Assembly (NCBI GenBank): GCA_025617745.1 | Contig: CM046871.1 | Span: 35,024,294 to 35,088,293, forward strand | Source of the DNA: Heliocidaris erythrogramma | Lineage: Eukaryota; Echinodermata; Echinoidea; Camarodonta; Echinometridae | Direction of reading: 5' to 3' | Length of the DNA stretch: 64,000 nt | In this document: positions 1-12,599 of the stretch, piece after piece | Layout: every line of letters starts with the position of its first letter | Numbering within the stretch: the first letter of the stretch is position 1 | Made by a program: the position numbers and the translations under genes | Notes under the pieces: model-generated | The model's database searches: none | Seen by the model: the letters and a program-made list of their open reading frames with translations, nothing else | Told to the model about the DNA's origin: nothing

Positions 1-65
1 ACTTTGATATATATAATAAAAAATTGTTGCCATGGAAACAGAATGTTAATGAAGAAGACATCTTC

Positions 66-3000
66 CAACGTAAAAGAAAGACCTGTAACTAACCAATATA
101 AAATATATAGCAACCAGATTAACAAACGCCGTCAGCGATTAGAATCTGCTCGTTGGCTGAGAATGGTGTTGTCTTTCTACCAGAATCTTATGTTTACTTG
201 ATTGAAATCTAGATCCATAACATTTGTGTCCCCAATAGAATGGGTGATAGCAAACTTTTCGCATTGAACATGATGGCAAGACCTACTACTTGATTCATTC
301 AAAATTCTAGTTATATATTTATGTATTCTTTTACTTATTTATTTGAACTTAGTCATACAGTATAAAAGCATGCTCAATATAAGACTGTTTTGTATCATGA
401 TCCTGATGTAACAGGAATAAACAGTAAGGTATAGCATAAATTGGTAAAATACAACTAATGTAGGCACATAATAAAACAAATTAACTTAACAAGTAAAAGC
501 AACAATAATAACGGCTATGGATATTTCACAAATAACCACTTGATTATGTAAGGCTAAGCCTAATGTGGAATGTGGATAACATCCATGTACTATTGAGACT
601 ACAGGATTTAAAAAACAAACAAACATGTCCTGTATAAAAAAAAGCCATACATAGTTCCTGTAACCTTGTGGATTGTCATCTAAGATAAGAACCGTAAAAA
701 GTCAGAGTACTTTTTAAATTTATGTTTGAAAGTCACGCAAAGATCATAATACATACATATATCGATGGTATTCATTAGGGTTAGCTGGCAACTAAGTATG
801 GTACAATCACCAATTTAGTGTTCATGTAGAGTGTAGCGACTTACATTAAAATCGCGAGTTGGAAACTAATCAATATTTGTCACGGACCAGGGCGGTAAGC
901 CTCTCGTGATAGGGGGGGGGGGGGGATAAAGTAGACACCAGCAGAAAAAGAACTTCTGTTGAAAAGGGGCATGCACAAGGGGGCATTAACAGAAAAGGCA
1001 CATTTAGGGAAAAGGGAAAGGCATAAATGGAAACGTTCAATGGAATACATAAGTTTTAGACAATTATACCGTACATTTTGAAGCCAACTCAGGAAAGATT
1101 CAACTAATCCTATTTGTTTCTCTCTTTATATCACAGTGTGCAGTTGAATGTGAGGATCTGTGATGGTCTGTATATTCATTTAATTTCCAAGCGATCATAA
1201 TATAGCGGGCTGTGTGGATCCAGGGGGAGGGGGGGGGGGGGCCTTTTGGCGGAGCTTTTTAAATTATCCCTGATAGACATCTAGGATTTCGGCCCCCTAT
1301 TTTGGTGATAGAGGCTTTTCTTTTTTTCTTTTTTTTTCGCCGATCACTCTTTCACATAGAAACTTCGCCCGCCCCCCCCCCCCCTGAAAAATCCTGGATC
1401 TGCCAGTGACATCAGATTCTTATGAAGAGGAAAAAGTCGTCCTAGTGGGATTCAAAGTACAATGTGGATAGCATGCATGTACTAATGAGACTACAGTATT
1501 TAAAAAAACAACAACGTAAAAGAAAGACCTGTAACTAACCAATATAAAATATATAGCAACCAGATTAACAAACGCCGTCAGCGATTAGAATCTGCTCGTT
1601 GGCTGAGAATGGTGTTGTCTTTCTACCAGAATCTTATGTTTACTTGATTGAAATCTAGATCCATAACATTTGTGTCCCCAATAGAATGGGTGATAGCAAA
1701 CTTTTCGCATTGAACATGATGGCAAGACCTACTACTTGATTCATTCAAAATTCTAGTTATATATTTATGTATTCTTTTACTTATTTATTTGAACTTAGTC
1801 ATACAGTATAAAAGCATGCTCAATATAAGACTGTTTTGTATCATGATCCTGATGTAACAGGAATAAACAGTAAGGTATAGCATAAATTGGTAAAATACAA
1901 CTAATGTAGGCACATAATAAAACAAATTAACTTAACAAGTAAAAGCAACAATAATAACGGCTATGGATATTTCACAAATAACCACTTGATTATGTAAGGC
2001 TAAGCCTAATGTGGAATGTGGATAACATCCATGTACTATTGAGACTACAGGATTTAAAAAACAAACAAACATGTCCTGTATAAAAAAAAAGCCATACATA
2101 GTTCCTGTAACCTTGTGGATTGTCATCTAAGATAAGAACCGTAAAAAGTCAGAGTACTTTTTAAATTTATGTTTGAAAGTCACGCAAAGATCATAATACA
2201 TACATATATCGATGGTATTCATTAGGGTTAGCTGGCAACTAAGTATGGTACAATCACCAATTTAGTGTTCATGTAGAGTGTAGCGACTTACATTAAAATC
2301 GCGAGTTGGAAACTAATCAATATTTGTCACGGACCAGGGCGGTAAGCCTCTCGTGATAGGGGGGGGGGGGGGGGGGATAAAGTAGACACCAGCAGAAAAA
2401 GAACTTCTGTTGAAAAGGGGCATGCACAAGGGGGCATTAACAGAAAAGGCACATTTAGGGAAAAGGGAAAGGCATAAATGGAAACGTTCAATGGAATACA
2501 TAAGTTTTAGACAATTATACCGTACATTTTGAAGCCAACTCAGGAAAGATTCAACTAATCCTATTTGTTTCTCTCTTTATATCACAGTGTGCAGTTGAAT
2601 GTGAGGATCTGTGATGGTCTGTATATTCATTTAATTTCCAAGCGATCATAATATAGCGGGCTGTGTGGATCCAGGGGGAGGGGGGGGGCCTTTTGGCGGA
2701 GCTTTTTAAATTATCCCTGATAGACATCTAGGATTTCGGCCCCCTATTTTGGTGATAGAGGCTTTTCTTTTTTTCTTTTTTTTTTCGCCGATCACTCTTT
2801 CACATAGAAACTTCGCCCGCCCCCCCCCCCCCTGAAAAATCCTGGATCTGCCAGTGACATCAGATTCTTATGAAGAGGAAAAAGTCATCCTAGTGGGATT
2901 CAAAGTACAATGTGGATAGCATGCATGTACTAATGAGACTACAGTATTTAAAAAAAAAAACATGACCGGTATATATAAAAAAATTCCATACATAGTTCCT

Positions 3001-3735
3001 GTAACCTTGTGGATTGTCATCTAAGATAAGAACCGCAAAAAGTCAGAGTACTTTGAAATTTATGTTTGAAAGTCACGCAAAGATCATAATACATACACAT
3101 ATCGATGGTATTCATTAGGGCTAATTAGCTGGCAACTAAGTATGGTATAATCACAAATTTAGTGTTTATGTAGAGTGTAGCGACTTAAAACTACGAGTTG
3201 GCAGCTAATCAATATTGGTCACAGACCAGGGCGGCAACGCGTCTCGTGATGGGGGGGGGGGGGGGGGGGGGGGGGGGGAATAGACAGCAGCAGAAAAGTT
3301 GGTTTGTTTGCAGATGCTTTTCTGCATTTATTTCATAATCAATGTAAACAACATTTGCTTATACCCTACATTTTGAAGCCAACTCAGGAAAGATTCAACT
3401 AATCTTATTTGTTTCTCGCTTTACACCACAGAGTGCAGTTGAGTGTGAGGGTCTGTGATGGTCTGTATATTTATTTAATTTCCAAGCGAGCATAATATAG
3501 CGGGCTGTGGGGGGGGGGGGGGGGGGGGGTTGGCAGAGCTTTTAAAAATTATCCCTGGTAGACATTTAGGACTTTGGCCCTTATTTTGGTGGCAGAGGCT
3601 TTTCTTATTTCTTTCTATTTTCGCTTATCACTCTTTCACATCGAGATATCACCGCCCCCTCTTTGAAAAATCCTGGATCTGCCAGTGACACCAGATTCTC
3701 ATGAAGAAAAAGTCATCCTAGTGGGGTTCAAGTCA
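66..3735. repeat. Tandem array of a 1,446-bp unit, about 2.5 copies
   Basis: The sequence starting near 68 recurs almost base for base near 1514, giving a period of 1,446 bp. A third, shorter and more diverged copy runs from about 2940 to 3735 and lacks the first part of the unit. Each unit carries a G-tract after CTCTCGTGAT, a second G-tract near its middle and a C-tract near its end. No reading frame in the unit looks coding. A short segment (near 570 and near 1455) is repeated inside the unit and may have been the site of unequal crossing-over. I do not recognise the family. Confidence 0.9.
1217..1408. mobile_element. Small hAT-like terminal-repeat segment inside the array unit
   Basis: The left edge reads GTGGATCCAGGGGG and the right edge reads AATCCTGGATCTGCCAGTG, an imperfect inverted repeat. 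The right end in reverse, CACTGGCAGATCCAGG, resembles the CAGTGGCG-type termini seen on many hAT-like non-autonomous elements. G- and C-tracts sit just inside both ends. It recurs in the other array copies, so it was present before the tandem amplification. No clear 8-bp target duplication is visible, so the assignment is tentative. Confidence 0.3.
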
Positions 3736-4084
3736 TCATGAAAGACTAGCGACGCCCGGGGGGTGTCGTGACCACTAATTTACCGACGAACCTGAGTCTG
3801 TGTGCCATCGATTACCGATATACCTTTGTTTGTGAACGACGACATCATTATTTTTTTTGGGGGGGGGGGGGGGGGGGGGGGAGGGGGACCGATGCAGAAG
3901 CAAGTAATAGAAATATTTGTTCTCAACCAGTGTCAACAGTGAGTCTATTTTCATTTAACAAATGTAATTCGAATATATTTTGTTTCTTGCCGATTTCTAA
4001 TTAAAGCACCACCTACCATCATTTGTTCCACATCACATGAGTGTTTATTTCATAATTATTCGCGAGCAAGCCCATTTAATGTGC
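3736..4084. other. Non-coding spacer with a long G-tract
   Basis: Holds a G-tract of more than 20 at about 3859-3880 preceded by a T-run. A short open frame crosses it only because the G-tract reads as glycine. I see no gene. Confidence 0.6.
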
Positions 4085-4545
4085 GATTTTAATAATAATC
4101 ATATTTAAGGGAATGTGAATTTTTGACTGGGCGAGCGAGCGTAGAGAGCGAGCGGAAGAAATAGTAATACTTTTCGTTGACAAAAAATTGGTATAGCAAA
4201 AACTGAATCTTCTTGGCAAATGGTGGGGCGGGCACAATCGTATTTAAGGAAATGTTAATATTGTTAAGGCGAGCGAGCGTAGCGAGCAATCAACATTTTT
4301 TTACACTTCTTTTCTGATAATAATGTATAGCATAAACGGAATCTTCCTGCTACGAAGCGGGGGGGGGGGGGGGGGGGGGAGGTGCAAAATCGTATTGAAG
4401 GGAATGTAAATTTTATGTAAACTTCTTTTTTATGATAATTGGTAGCATAAACGGGATCTTCTTCCTACGAAGCGGGGCGGGCACAATCGTATTCAGTAAG
4501 GGAGTGTTAATCTTATTTAGGCGAGCAAGCGATTTAAAAAAAAAA
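4085..4545. repeat. Degenerate ~150-bp repeats with GCGAGCGAGCG motifs
   Basis: Three to four imperfect copies share the blocks 'CGTATT..AAGGGAATGTTAAT', 'GGCGAGCGAGCGTAG' and 'CATAAACGG(A/G)ATCTTC..CTACGAAGCGGGG'. A G-tract replaces GGGGCGGG in one copy (about 4360-4379). The GCGAGCGAGCG block recurs near 48720, 50015 and 50210, so this is a dispersed family. No coding potential. Confidence 0.6.
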
Positions 4546-4789
4546 ATTATGATTGGAAAAATTATCCCCATAAAATGACGATTACCCCGATCCCCCCCAC
4601 CCGAACAAAAAACCCCAGAATCCAGGAATAGATGTCCGGGGGTAATTTTCCTGGGGTAGTTGTCCTAGAATCGGTCATTGGAAAAAAAATCCTTTACCTT
4701 GAAACGATTGAAAAGATTAGCACGACGGACGACAAAGATGGTGAGCGACCGCAATAGCCCAATTGAACATTTCGGCTCAGGTGAGCTAT

Positions 4790-5760
4790 AAGGCCAACAA
4801 TCAGAGGTGAAAGGGGCATTTCTTGCATATCATAAGTTATACTCACCAGCTACGAGTATGAGAATGGAAAAGGGAGACCGATGTATTTAATATTTTAAAC
4901 AACGGGGCAATTATTACAGAAAGGGGAAAAGGACACCTATTAGATTTTGATAGGGGCTTTTTGATCAAGGGAAGGAGCTCTTATTAAAAGAACGATGGCA
5001 CTTATTAAAAGGATAAGGGGCACGTTTCATAAAAAAATGTGACACTTTGGGGTCAAAAGGGCACTTAATGGAAAGAAAACGCCATTTATCAGAATGAAAG
5101 GGACAATATTATTGAGGATAAATAGGGCACTCAACAGATGAAAAGGAGCACCTATTAGATGGAAAGGATCACTTTATTGAAAGAAAAAAAAAGGAATAAG
5201 GGTACTTGTCTAAAAACAAGTAGCTCTCAGAATTAACAGGGGGAATAATAGATGAAGGGTACTTATCAGCTTATGAGAATGACAAAAATGTTGTTGCAAA
5301 GGAAGAAAAGCACTTATCGAAGGAAAAGGGGCACGTATCAGATTTGAATAGGGGGTTTTATTAAAAAGGACCGTATATATTACCAAAAGGGACATTTTCA
5401 GAAGTGAAAAAGGAACATTAATCAGATAAATTTATATAGTGTAGCTACTTTATTAGTTATTCTACTGTGCTGTGATGTAATGTAATAGAATTCTCAACAA
5501 TTCTACTGAATAAACACACATTATAAAGAAACTATTGGGAGGGGAAGGGGTACTTGCAAGAGTAAATGTAGCACCTACCGATTTGAATAGGGATAGTAAT
5601 CCAAGTTAAGGGTGGCTTTTATCATAGGTGGTAAGGGAGACTTTAATAAGAATGTGGAACTGGCACCGGTTAGAAAGAAAAGGAGACACCTTTCTGAAGT
5701 ACAAGGGTTCACTTTTCCTAATTAAAAGGGGAACTTTGGGGATATTTTAAAAGTGAGAAA
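4790..5760. repeat. Degenerate purine-rich minisatellite (GGGGCACTTATTAGA type)
   Basis: Imperfect units of roughly 25-40 bp with the theme AAAAGGGGCACTTATTAGA recur across this stretch on the plus strand, with strong purine bias. The same theme returns in better-preserved form at 50465-51130. About 240 bp to its left (4546-4789) is unrelated spacer. No gene. Confidence 0.7.
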
Positions 5761-6677
5761 TTGTTCACCTCCCGGACGTACCACTTTGCATGTCTCCGAC
5801 TGTCAGATGTACAAAATTGGTTAGAACATGGAACAGTTAGCAAAGATTTTTCATGCAAAGGGAAGAGATAGCTAAGTGGTATCGAGATTCCCAAACATGG
5901 GAGTCGATCTCGGGGGGGGGGGGGGGGGGGGGTATATGTTATATATATATTATATATGCAATGTATATATATATATATATATATATATTATATGCGCTTA
6001 GAAACATCAGAATTAAGCGACTAATGAATGAATTGTATTATTATTATTATTATTATGATATACCCCCCGAAAATCTGTGTTATCCCCCCCCCCCCAAATA
6101 ATTTTTGATAAAGAGAATTGTGATACATTAACTAAAAAACTAGTATCCAAATTCATTATTTAACAACATTTATTCACACAGAAACCATTTCAGGATTCTC
6201 TAAAATGCAAGTTTTATGGACAGATTTTTTAAATAGATTTTGGTGTGGGAGGGAATACCCCTTCGCCGGTCATCCCCCAATTATGAACACGGATCGACAC
6301 CCCTGTTCCCAAGGAAAGTTATAATAAATGACCTTATTGAATTCCCTGTAATCATATTAGGATTTATTTTATAATAGATACGATCTATTATAAGATATAA
6401 ATCATCTCTGTCTTTCATTCTGAAAACTTAAACTCATACCCCAACAAAATTTAAAGTGCTGTCTGTATGGTAAAAACTTTTTGCACAGATTGGCAGATTC
6501 ATTAACTTGCATACTTTAGGATAAATGTACATTACTCCACTAGAGTCCCGGTTGTGTTGTGTTTACATAATATTATACACAATATCATACAGAGTATTGT
6601 TTTCACATAACCTTCTTAGTCTGCTCTTCCCAAGAGTATATTTCCATTATGTATACATGACAAATCATCACTGAATA
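5761..6677. other. Low-complexity and AT-rich spacer
   Basis: Contains a G-tract at about 5911-5932, an AT microsatellite at about 5940-5990, an ATT microsatellite near 6030-6055 and a C-tract near 6086. From 6110 to 6677 it is plain AT-rich sequence in which I see no gene, RNA or repeat. Confidence 0.6.
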
Positions 6678-6845
6678 TTGTTATTTCTCTCACTTTCTGA
6701 TATGATGTTCCACCTCCCGGAGATTGGCCCATTGCATTCACATGACTTTATATTTTTGAAAGGAAAATTCTATGTTTGTGGACCGCACAGTGAATTTATA
6801 ATGAACCATAATGATACATATAAATGGTATGTTGTTCATATCACA
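6678..6845 (+). other. Weak candidate exon, kelch-like flavour
   Basis: An open stretch encodes LPEIGPLHSHDFIFLKGKFY followed by VCGPHSEF, then an N-rich stretch ending DTYKW, and is followed at once by a donor-like GGTATGTT. The spacing of His, a hydrophobic run, Gly-Lys-hydrophobic-Tyr, Gly and a terminal Tyr-x-Trp recalls one kelch repeat. There is no convincing splice acceptor upstream and no second repeat nearby. It may be chance in AT-rich DNA or an isolated decayed exon. Confidence 0.15.
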
Positions 6846-7209
6846 TATATAATTTTTTCCAGCCAGTTATAGTTAATGATAACTTATATTATAAAAATGA
6901 TTATATAAAATTTGGCTTTTGCACGACAAATTAAAAGAAAAACCCTGAAATCAAAGAATTATTCAACCATTGATTTAGTATGCAATATCGCAAATTGTAA
7001 CTTACAACTTTTGGGTAAATCTGATTCAGCATTATATAAAAAATTACCTTAAAACTGATGATTTTAATCATTCTTGAATAATTTTGCAGAATGAGTATCG
7101 TCATTTCATTTGTAGACTTTAATTTATTATCCATTCATTTATTTTTTTACTTGATTTTGTTGCTCTGATAATAAGCTCCACATTAGCATCAACCTGCATA
7201 CATAACATG
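6846..7209. other. AT-rich spacer
   Basis: Plain AT-rich sequence with no supported feature. Confidence 0.6.
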
Positions 7210-7287
7210 TTAACCCTCTCAGTCCCAAGCTATAAAACCCCATTGAGTTAATACACATTCTTGCACCTAGGGGACTGAGAGGGTTAA
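7210..7287. mobile_element. Tiny TTAA-flanked element (70 bp, piggyBac-like ends)
   Basis: A 70-bp segment (7214-7283) is bounded on both sides by TTAA. Its ends are near-perfect inverted repeats: CCCTCTCAGTCCC on the left and GGGGACTGAGAGGG on the right. TTAA target duplication with CCC-starting termini is the hallmark of piggyBac-type elements. The interior is only about 40 bp, so it is non-autonomous and near the minimum size for a MITE. It could also fold as one hairpin. Confidence 0.6.
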
Positions 7288-7827
7288 AAGAAATGGGTTT
7301 TAGTCATCCATAAGTTCTGTGTCTCTGACAGTAAAGGCCCGATCAGACTTCACCGATTTTCACAACAATAAAATAGTTGGACACTGCCAGGGGCAGATTT
7401 GGGACTGCAATTCGGTTATAGGGAACTGCTATGTGAACGGCCCATCCATCCTATGTACATGTAGGCAAGCATTCTTACATATTTAATATGATTTTGATAC
7501 ATTATCAATATGCCTTGGCGAGACCGACTTCCGAGTTGTCGAGCAAATGATGAAAGCCATGCAGACGTAATTTTGATGGGGTGGGCGCTATTAATGTCTG
7601 TATAGCTCAAAGTTTTTAAAGTTTGTGAGCGAGCAACAATTTTGACACTGTTTAGTCAAAACACTTCTTCCTTGTGATATCTAGAAAGATTTGAATTGAA
7701 AGCTTAGATTATATATATAGAGAGAATCTGACATTTGCTTGCATGTTGTTCAATTAGGAATGTGTGGTAATTTTCAAATTCCAATAGTTTTGTGATTTTT
7801 AACTCATTATTAACCATGACAAAGTCC
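7288..7827. other. Non-coding spacer
   Basis: No gene or RNA seen. A short AT microsatellite and the GAGAGAATCTG block occur near 7710. Confidence 0.5.
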
Positions 7828-7891
7828 ATGAGGAACTCCACAGAGTGGATTTGGCGCTATATAAGTTACATTTATTATTATTATTACTATC
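7828..7891 (+). mobile_element. 3' tail of an L2/CR1-like retroelement
   Basis: The sequence GGCGCTATATAAGTTACATT followed by ATT repeats is the classic 3' end shared by many L2/CR1-type LINEs and their SINEs. A cousin in reverse orientation ends the LINE at about 38322-38400. Only the tail is present. Confidence 0.55.
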
Positions 7892-7902
7892 CGCAACCAA
7901 AT

Positions 7903-8500
7903 TTAAAGGCCAAGTTCACCCCCCCCCCTACCCAAATTGAGTTCAGTCAATCAATAAAGTGAAATTATACAAAAAAGGTTATAAAATCATCAAATCGGAT
8001 ACGAGACATTTATGGCATTTTAATGTTTTGCATTGTTTCATGAAACAGTGATATCCATAACATGGGCTGTATGCAAATTATTAAGCCGATGATGTCATAA
8101 GCTCACTTTTCCTTTTGTATTTTATTATATGAAATTTCAAAATTTGAATTTTTCTTCTCCAAGAATGTAAAACAAAATTTGACTCCTCATAGAATGTGTA
8201 CGATCATCATTATTATAACTCATTGTCATAAAATGAAGTGAATCTTTATAAACATCTGTGAAAAAAAATGAAATATTTGAAATTTCATATAATAGAATAC
8301 GAAGGGAAAAGTGAGCTTATGACATCATCGCAGCACTAATTTGCATACAGCCCATGCTATGCATATCACTGCTTTACGAAACAATGCAAAACATCGAAAT
8401 GCCGTAAATTTCTTATTTTTATCCTATGTTGATATTTTTTTACTGTTTTGTTTATTTAATTTTGCTCTATTGATTCAACTCAACTCATTATTTGGGGGGA
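7903..8500. mobile_element. Fold-back (long inverted-repeat) DNA element, about 0.6 kb
   Basis: The left arm starts after TTAA (7903-7906) with AGGCCAAGTTCACC. The block containing TTGCATTGTTTCATGAAACA and GATGTCATAAGCTCACTTTT on the left returns in reverse complement at about 8300-8450. The two arms flank a short AT-rich core. The right terminus is eroded. A right-arm relative at 16656-16871 ends in ACTTGGCCT followed by TTAA, so the intact element probably had TTAA-flanked AGGCCAAGT ends, as in piggyBac or Kolobok elements. No transposase is encoded. Confidence 0.65.
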
Positions 8501-9041
8501 CTTTTAGGGAAACAAGCTGATTCTGATAGCTTAGGGGAAAAACAATACATGATTCATTTTATATAATGGCATTTTTAGGCAATAAATGCGCGTGGCATCC
8601 GCCCGTACCTTATTCCTCAGTATTTTTGCAAGAGATTTAGCATGGATGCCGAACATTACCCCAAAATGCCGTTGAATCTTTTTCTAGAGCCTTTTTTGAT
8701 GTTTGGCTGGCCTACTATCTATATTCAGTTCAAAGTTCTGTCGTCGTTTTAAATACGTTCTTCAGTTAAAGTAAAATCCATGTCGTTTTCACCCAACTTT
8801 GCATGCAGCTATTTTGGTCCATCAGATATACCCATAGAAAATTATAGGTCCATGTGCTTACTTTCTCTCTATGGGACACTGAACTTTGTCTTGATTGGAT
8901 GTCGGGTAGAATGACGTCATCACAGGATTTTGGCAACATATCGGCCTCAGAATTAGCAATACAAATCCCCATCATTCTGTCAAAATCTATGTCAATTTGT
9001 AGAAAAAAGTATCATGAAGGAGGAGAAATTTGAAAAAGGGG
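8501..9041. other. Spacer holding a diverged copy of the 220-bp repeat
   Basis: The last part (about 8770-9041) matches the theme of the repeats at 14153-14625 ('CCATGTCATTTTCA', 'GTAGAAAAAAGTAT', 'GGAGGAGAAATTTGAAAAAG'). The LINE at 9048 is inserted in this repeat. Otherwise no gene. Confidence 0.5.
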
Positions 9042-9043
9042 GT

Positions 9044-9079
<36 letters not shown>

Positions 9080-9606
9080 AATGATATTTATTGCTTCCTC
9101 TCAAGGTCAATTACATTTCAAGAAACAATCATAAGTAACATATAAAATAATTTGCATATACAAGGAAACTTAATGAAATACATTAATATCAATAAAAATA
9201 TATAGAATTCTCTGAAATTATACATGATTAAACAATTATTTTTTCGATGAGAGGAAAAAAAATACAATGCATCAACCGTTAGACATAGATATAACTATTT
9301 TCTATCATGTAATACTTCATACATGTAGTAATAAAAAGAACTTTTTGTTTCAAGTAATCGTCTTGAAAAAGATACATTAATATCACATTTAATCATATTA
9401 TATAATATTCAGACAGAAGGACTAAACAAAGTTTACAAATACCAATTATACTTTTAAACAATATAAGGTCCTCCAAAATACACGGAATAACAGACCAAAG
9501 ACTCTTTTTTAGAAAGAAAAAAAAATACTATATATCGATCATTGAACATGCATTTAGAAAAAAATTTCAAATTATACATCATTTCTTGAACGATTCTTTA
9601 TAAGAT

Positions 9607-9642
<36 letters not shown>

Positions 9643-9946
9643 TTAGAGGAAGATATACATAGCCCACCCGAACCCACCCTTAGACACTCATCTCATTCCC
9701 CTCCCCCCTCCCCATTCTCCTACCACTCACAACTCACTCATTCTCACTCCAACTTCTCGCACCCCCCCTCCCTCCCCAAACTAACAACACCCATTCATGC
9801 ATCCAGTTCCGGTTTGCCTGTCCGTCGTAATGAGTACATAAAAAAAGCAAACAAAGAAAACAAAACATTAAAAACAAAAACAAAAACAAAAACAAAAACC
9901 AAAAAAAACAAAACAAAACAAAAAAAACCACCAAACAAAAACAAAA

Positions 9947-12510
9947 TCAAAGAAACGCATCAATCTGTTCCCATTTCCTTAAGTGCGCCCCCAATTTCCC
10001 CTTTTTGTTGGCTATCTTATATTCTTCGTCTCTGTGATCTTTTATGAAAGTAACTGTTTTTTGTAGAGATGGCAGCTCGCCTTGTTTTCTTGAAGAAAAA
10101 ATTATGTGTTTTAGAAGAAAAATTATACAATTTATTAAATATATTCGTACAGTTTTACCCGATAGTCCCATAAAAATGGATTTCCAATCATTTATATTAA
10201 TTTCTCTTAGATCTAGCTTTTTACTAATGTCCTGCCATAATTGTTTAACTTTAGGACATTCTAAAAACAAATGTTGGTATGTTTCAACTTGATGTTTACA
10301 AAAAGAACATAGATTGTCCAACTCGAAACCAAATTGAAAGAGTCTCTGTTTCGTATATAAAGCCCCATGCAATAGTTTGTATTGAAACTCTCTTCGTTTA
10401 TTAATTACAAATGCATTTTTCAGTCTTGTAAATATTTCTTTTAACATCCCAGTTCCAAAATCATGTTGAACATTTCCATCCGTAATCTTTAATGTATAAT
10501 CTCTTTGAAACTGTTCAATAAAGTGATTATATAACCGTATGGACTTTAAATCGCTAAATTTTTGTATATGACCAAAAATCTTCAGATCTATTTGGAAATG
10601 TTCAGTATCCACATGTATAAAATCACTCTGTATCCATTCCTGTTCAATGACTGAAAATATTTTTTGAATCATGATCAGGCTGTCGGTGGTAAAACCTAAG
10701 TTATAAAAATAAGAGATTGGTTTAAAATTACCTCCAACGGTTATATCTGATGCTTTAAATATTCCTTTATGAAAAAGATCAGCATCAAAGATCATTTTAT
10801 TTCGAAAACAAATACTTTTATTATTAAAAATTATCGGATTGACTTTGTTCTTTTCGAAGTGTCTACATTCATCTATATCTTGCCAGGCTTTTAACATATC
10901 TAAATAAAACCTGGGTATACCATCTAAATTCATTTTCTTCATGTCATAATTGCAAAGAAAAATACTTCGACCTCCAATCGATCTAAAAAAGTAATCAAAT
11001 GTTAGTTTCCACCCTAAATATTTTTCACCATACAACAGCCGTTTGATCCACATTATTCTTTGAGTCTTAATAAAAGTTTCGTAGTTAGTTACCCTAAGCC
11101 CACCTGCAGAATAATCTTGATATAATATTTTCCTTTTTATTCTATCTTTCCCACCCCAAATGAAATTAAAGGAAATTTTTTCAATTTCTTCAAGGATACT
11201 ATATGGAACAGATATAAGAGAAGATACGTAATTTAATTTTGAATATACATACGTTTTCAATAATTTGACTTTGCCATACATCGTAAGATCTCGTTGGCTC
11301 CACCAACCTATTAATCTTTTTATTTTACTTAATATCTCTTTGTAGTTTAAATCATCTTTTATTTTAGAATTACGTGAAAAATAAACTCCTAGGATTTTTA
11401 TGTCTTGTACTCTATGTCCCAAAAAAGGTAAACCGGGCATATCAATCGCTTCCCCCAACCAGATAAAATTTGTCTTATCCATATTTATTTTTAATCCACT
11501 TAATTTCTCAAAATCTTCGAAGACTTTCTTCACCCTATCAATTGACTTCATATCTTTAAGAAACAATGTAATATCATCGGCATAAAGTACCTGCTTTATT
11601 TTTCCAGTATCAAACCGAATTCCTTCAATACTAGGGTCCTTTCGGATATAATGAGCAAGCAGCTCAATAGCTATTATAAATAAATAGGGGGACAAAGGGT
11701 CCCCTTGTCTTACCCCTCTTTTAACTTTAAAGTATCCAGTTGAGTGTCCCCCGTTCATCACGCAGCTACTAACATCATTATAAAGAATTTTAACCCAAGA
11801 GCACAATACATTACCGAACCCAAAAGATTCCAATGCTTTGAACAGTAGTCTATGTGAAATACAGTCAAATGCTTTTTCGAAATCCACAGCAATAAGAAAA
11901 CCTACAGGCTGATACAATGACTGAAAAAATACATCATCTATTAACCGCACTGCCTCCCCAATATTTCTCTCTTTAACATAACCCACCTGATCATAATGAA
12001 TGATATCTCCTAAGACCTCTTTTACCCTTTAGCCAATACTTTTGACAGGATCTTATAATCAAGATTTAAAAGAGTTATTGGCCTGTAGTTTTTCATATAC
12101 AAAGAATCTTTTCCCTCTTTCTCAATAAGTGTAATGACTCCCTGTCTCTGTGAATTAGATAACACCTCAGTTTCGAAACTCTCATTAAATGCTTCCACTA
12201 TATACTTCCCTAAGATTGGCCAAAATGTATAATAGAATTCAGCTGTAAAGCCATCATTGCCTGGTGACTTATTCCATTTCATTTCCTTAACAGCTTGATA
12301 GCATTCTTCGAATGTTATATGCCCTTCACAAAATGCTTTATTTTCTTCCCTTAGTTTAGGCAGTTCGCTCAAAAACATATTGTCAATATCTTCTGTTATG
12401 TCCTTATCTTGACATGCATATAAATTCTTATAAAACTCCCCAATGATCTTTAAAATCCCTTTACTATCACGTATCACCTCATTATTGCTATTATATATTT
12501 CCTTGATCAC
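9947..12510 (-). pseudogene. Reverse transcriptase part of L1/Tx1-like LINE ORF2
   Basis: The first piece (12510 to 12022) shows NYRPITLLNLDYKILSKV, the fingers block typical of L1/Tx1 enzymes. The second piece (from about 11986 to a stop at 9947, 679 codons) has VGYVKERNIGEAVRLI, then AVDFEKAFDCI (first catalytic Asp), RGVRQGDPLSPYLF and YADDITLFL (catalytic Asp pair). Near the end is the zinc knuckle CSFCKHQVETYQHLFLECP. The two pieces are in different frames with the change near 12000-12025. Apart from that the enzyme is open to its stop. Normally such an enzyme copies its own RNA at a nicked target. Confidence 0.88.
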
Positions 12511-12599
12511 ACTTTTTCTTTTATTCGACTTTAATAATTGTTCAAAAAATTGAGAATTTCTTTCTCCTTCTTCAGACCATTCTGCCCTCGATCGTACCT

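Noticed and set aside
4800-5760. CRISPR-like or regularly spaced repeat array
   Set aside because: Units vary in length, spacers are not unique sequence, and the context is eukaryotic; it is a degenerate minisatellite.
9734-10047. Phe-rich and Lys-rich frames around 9.8-9.9 kb
   Set aside because: Translation of the CAAAAA repeats in the LINE 3' UTR.
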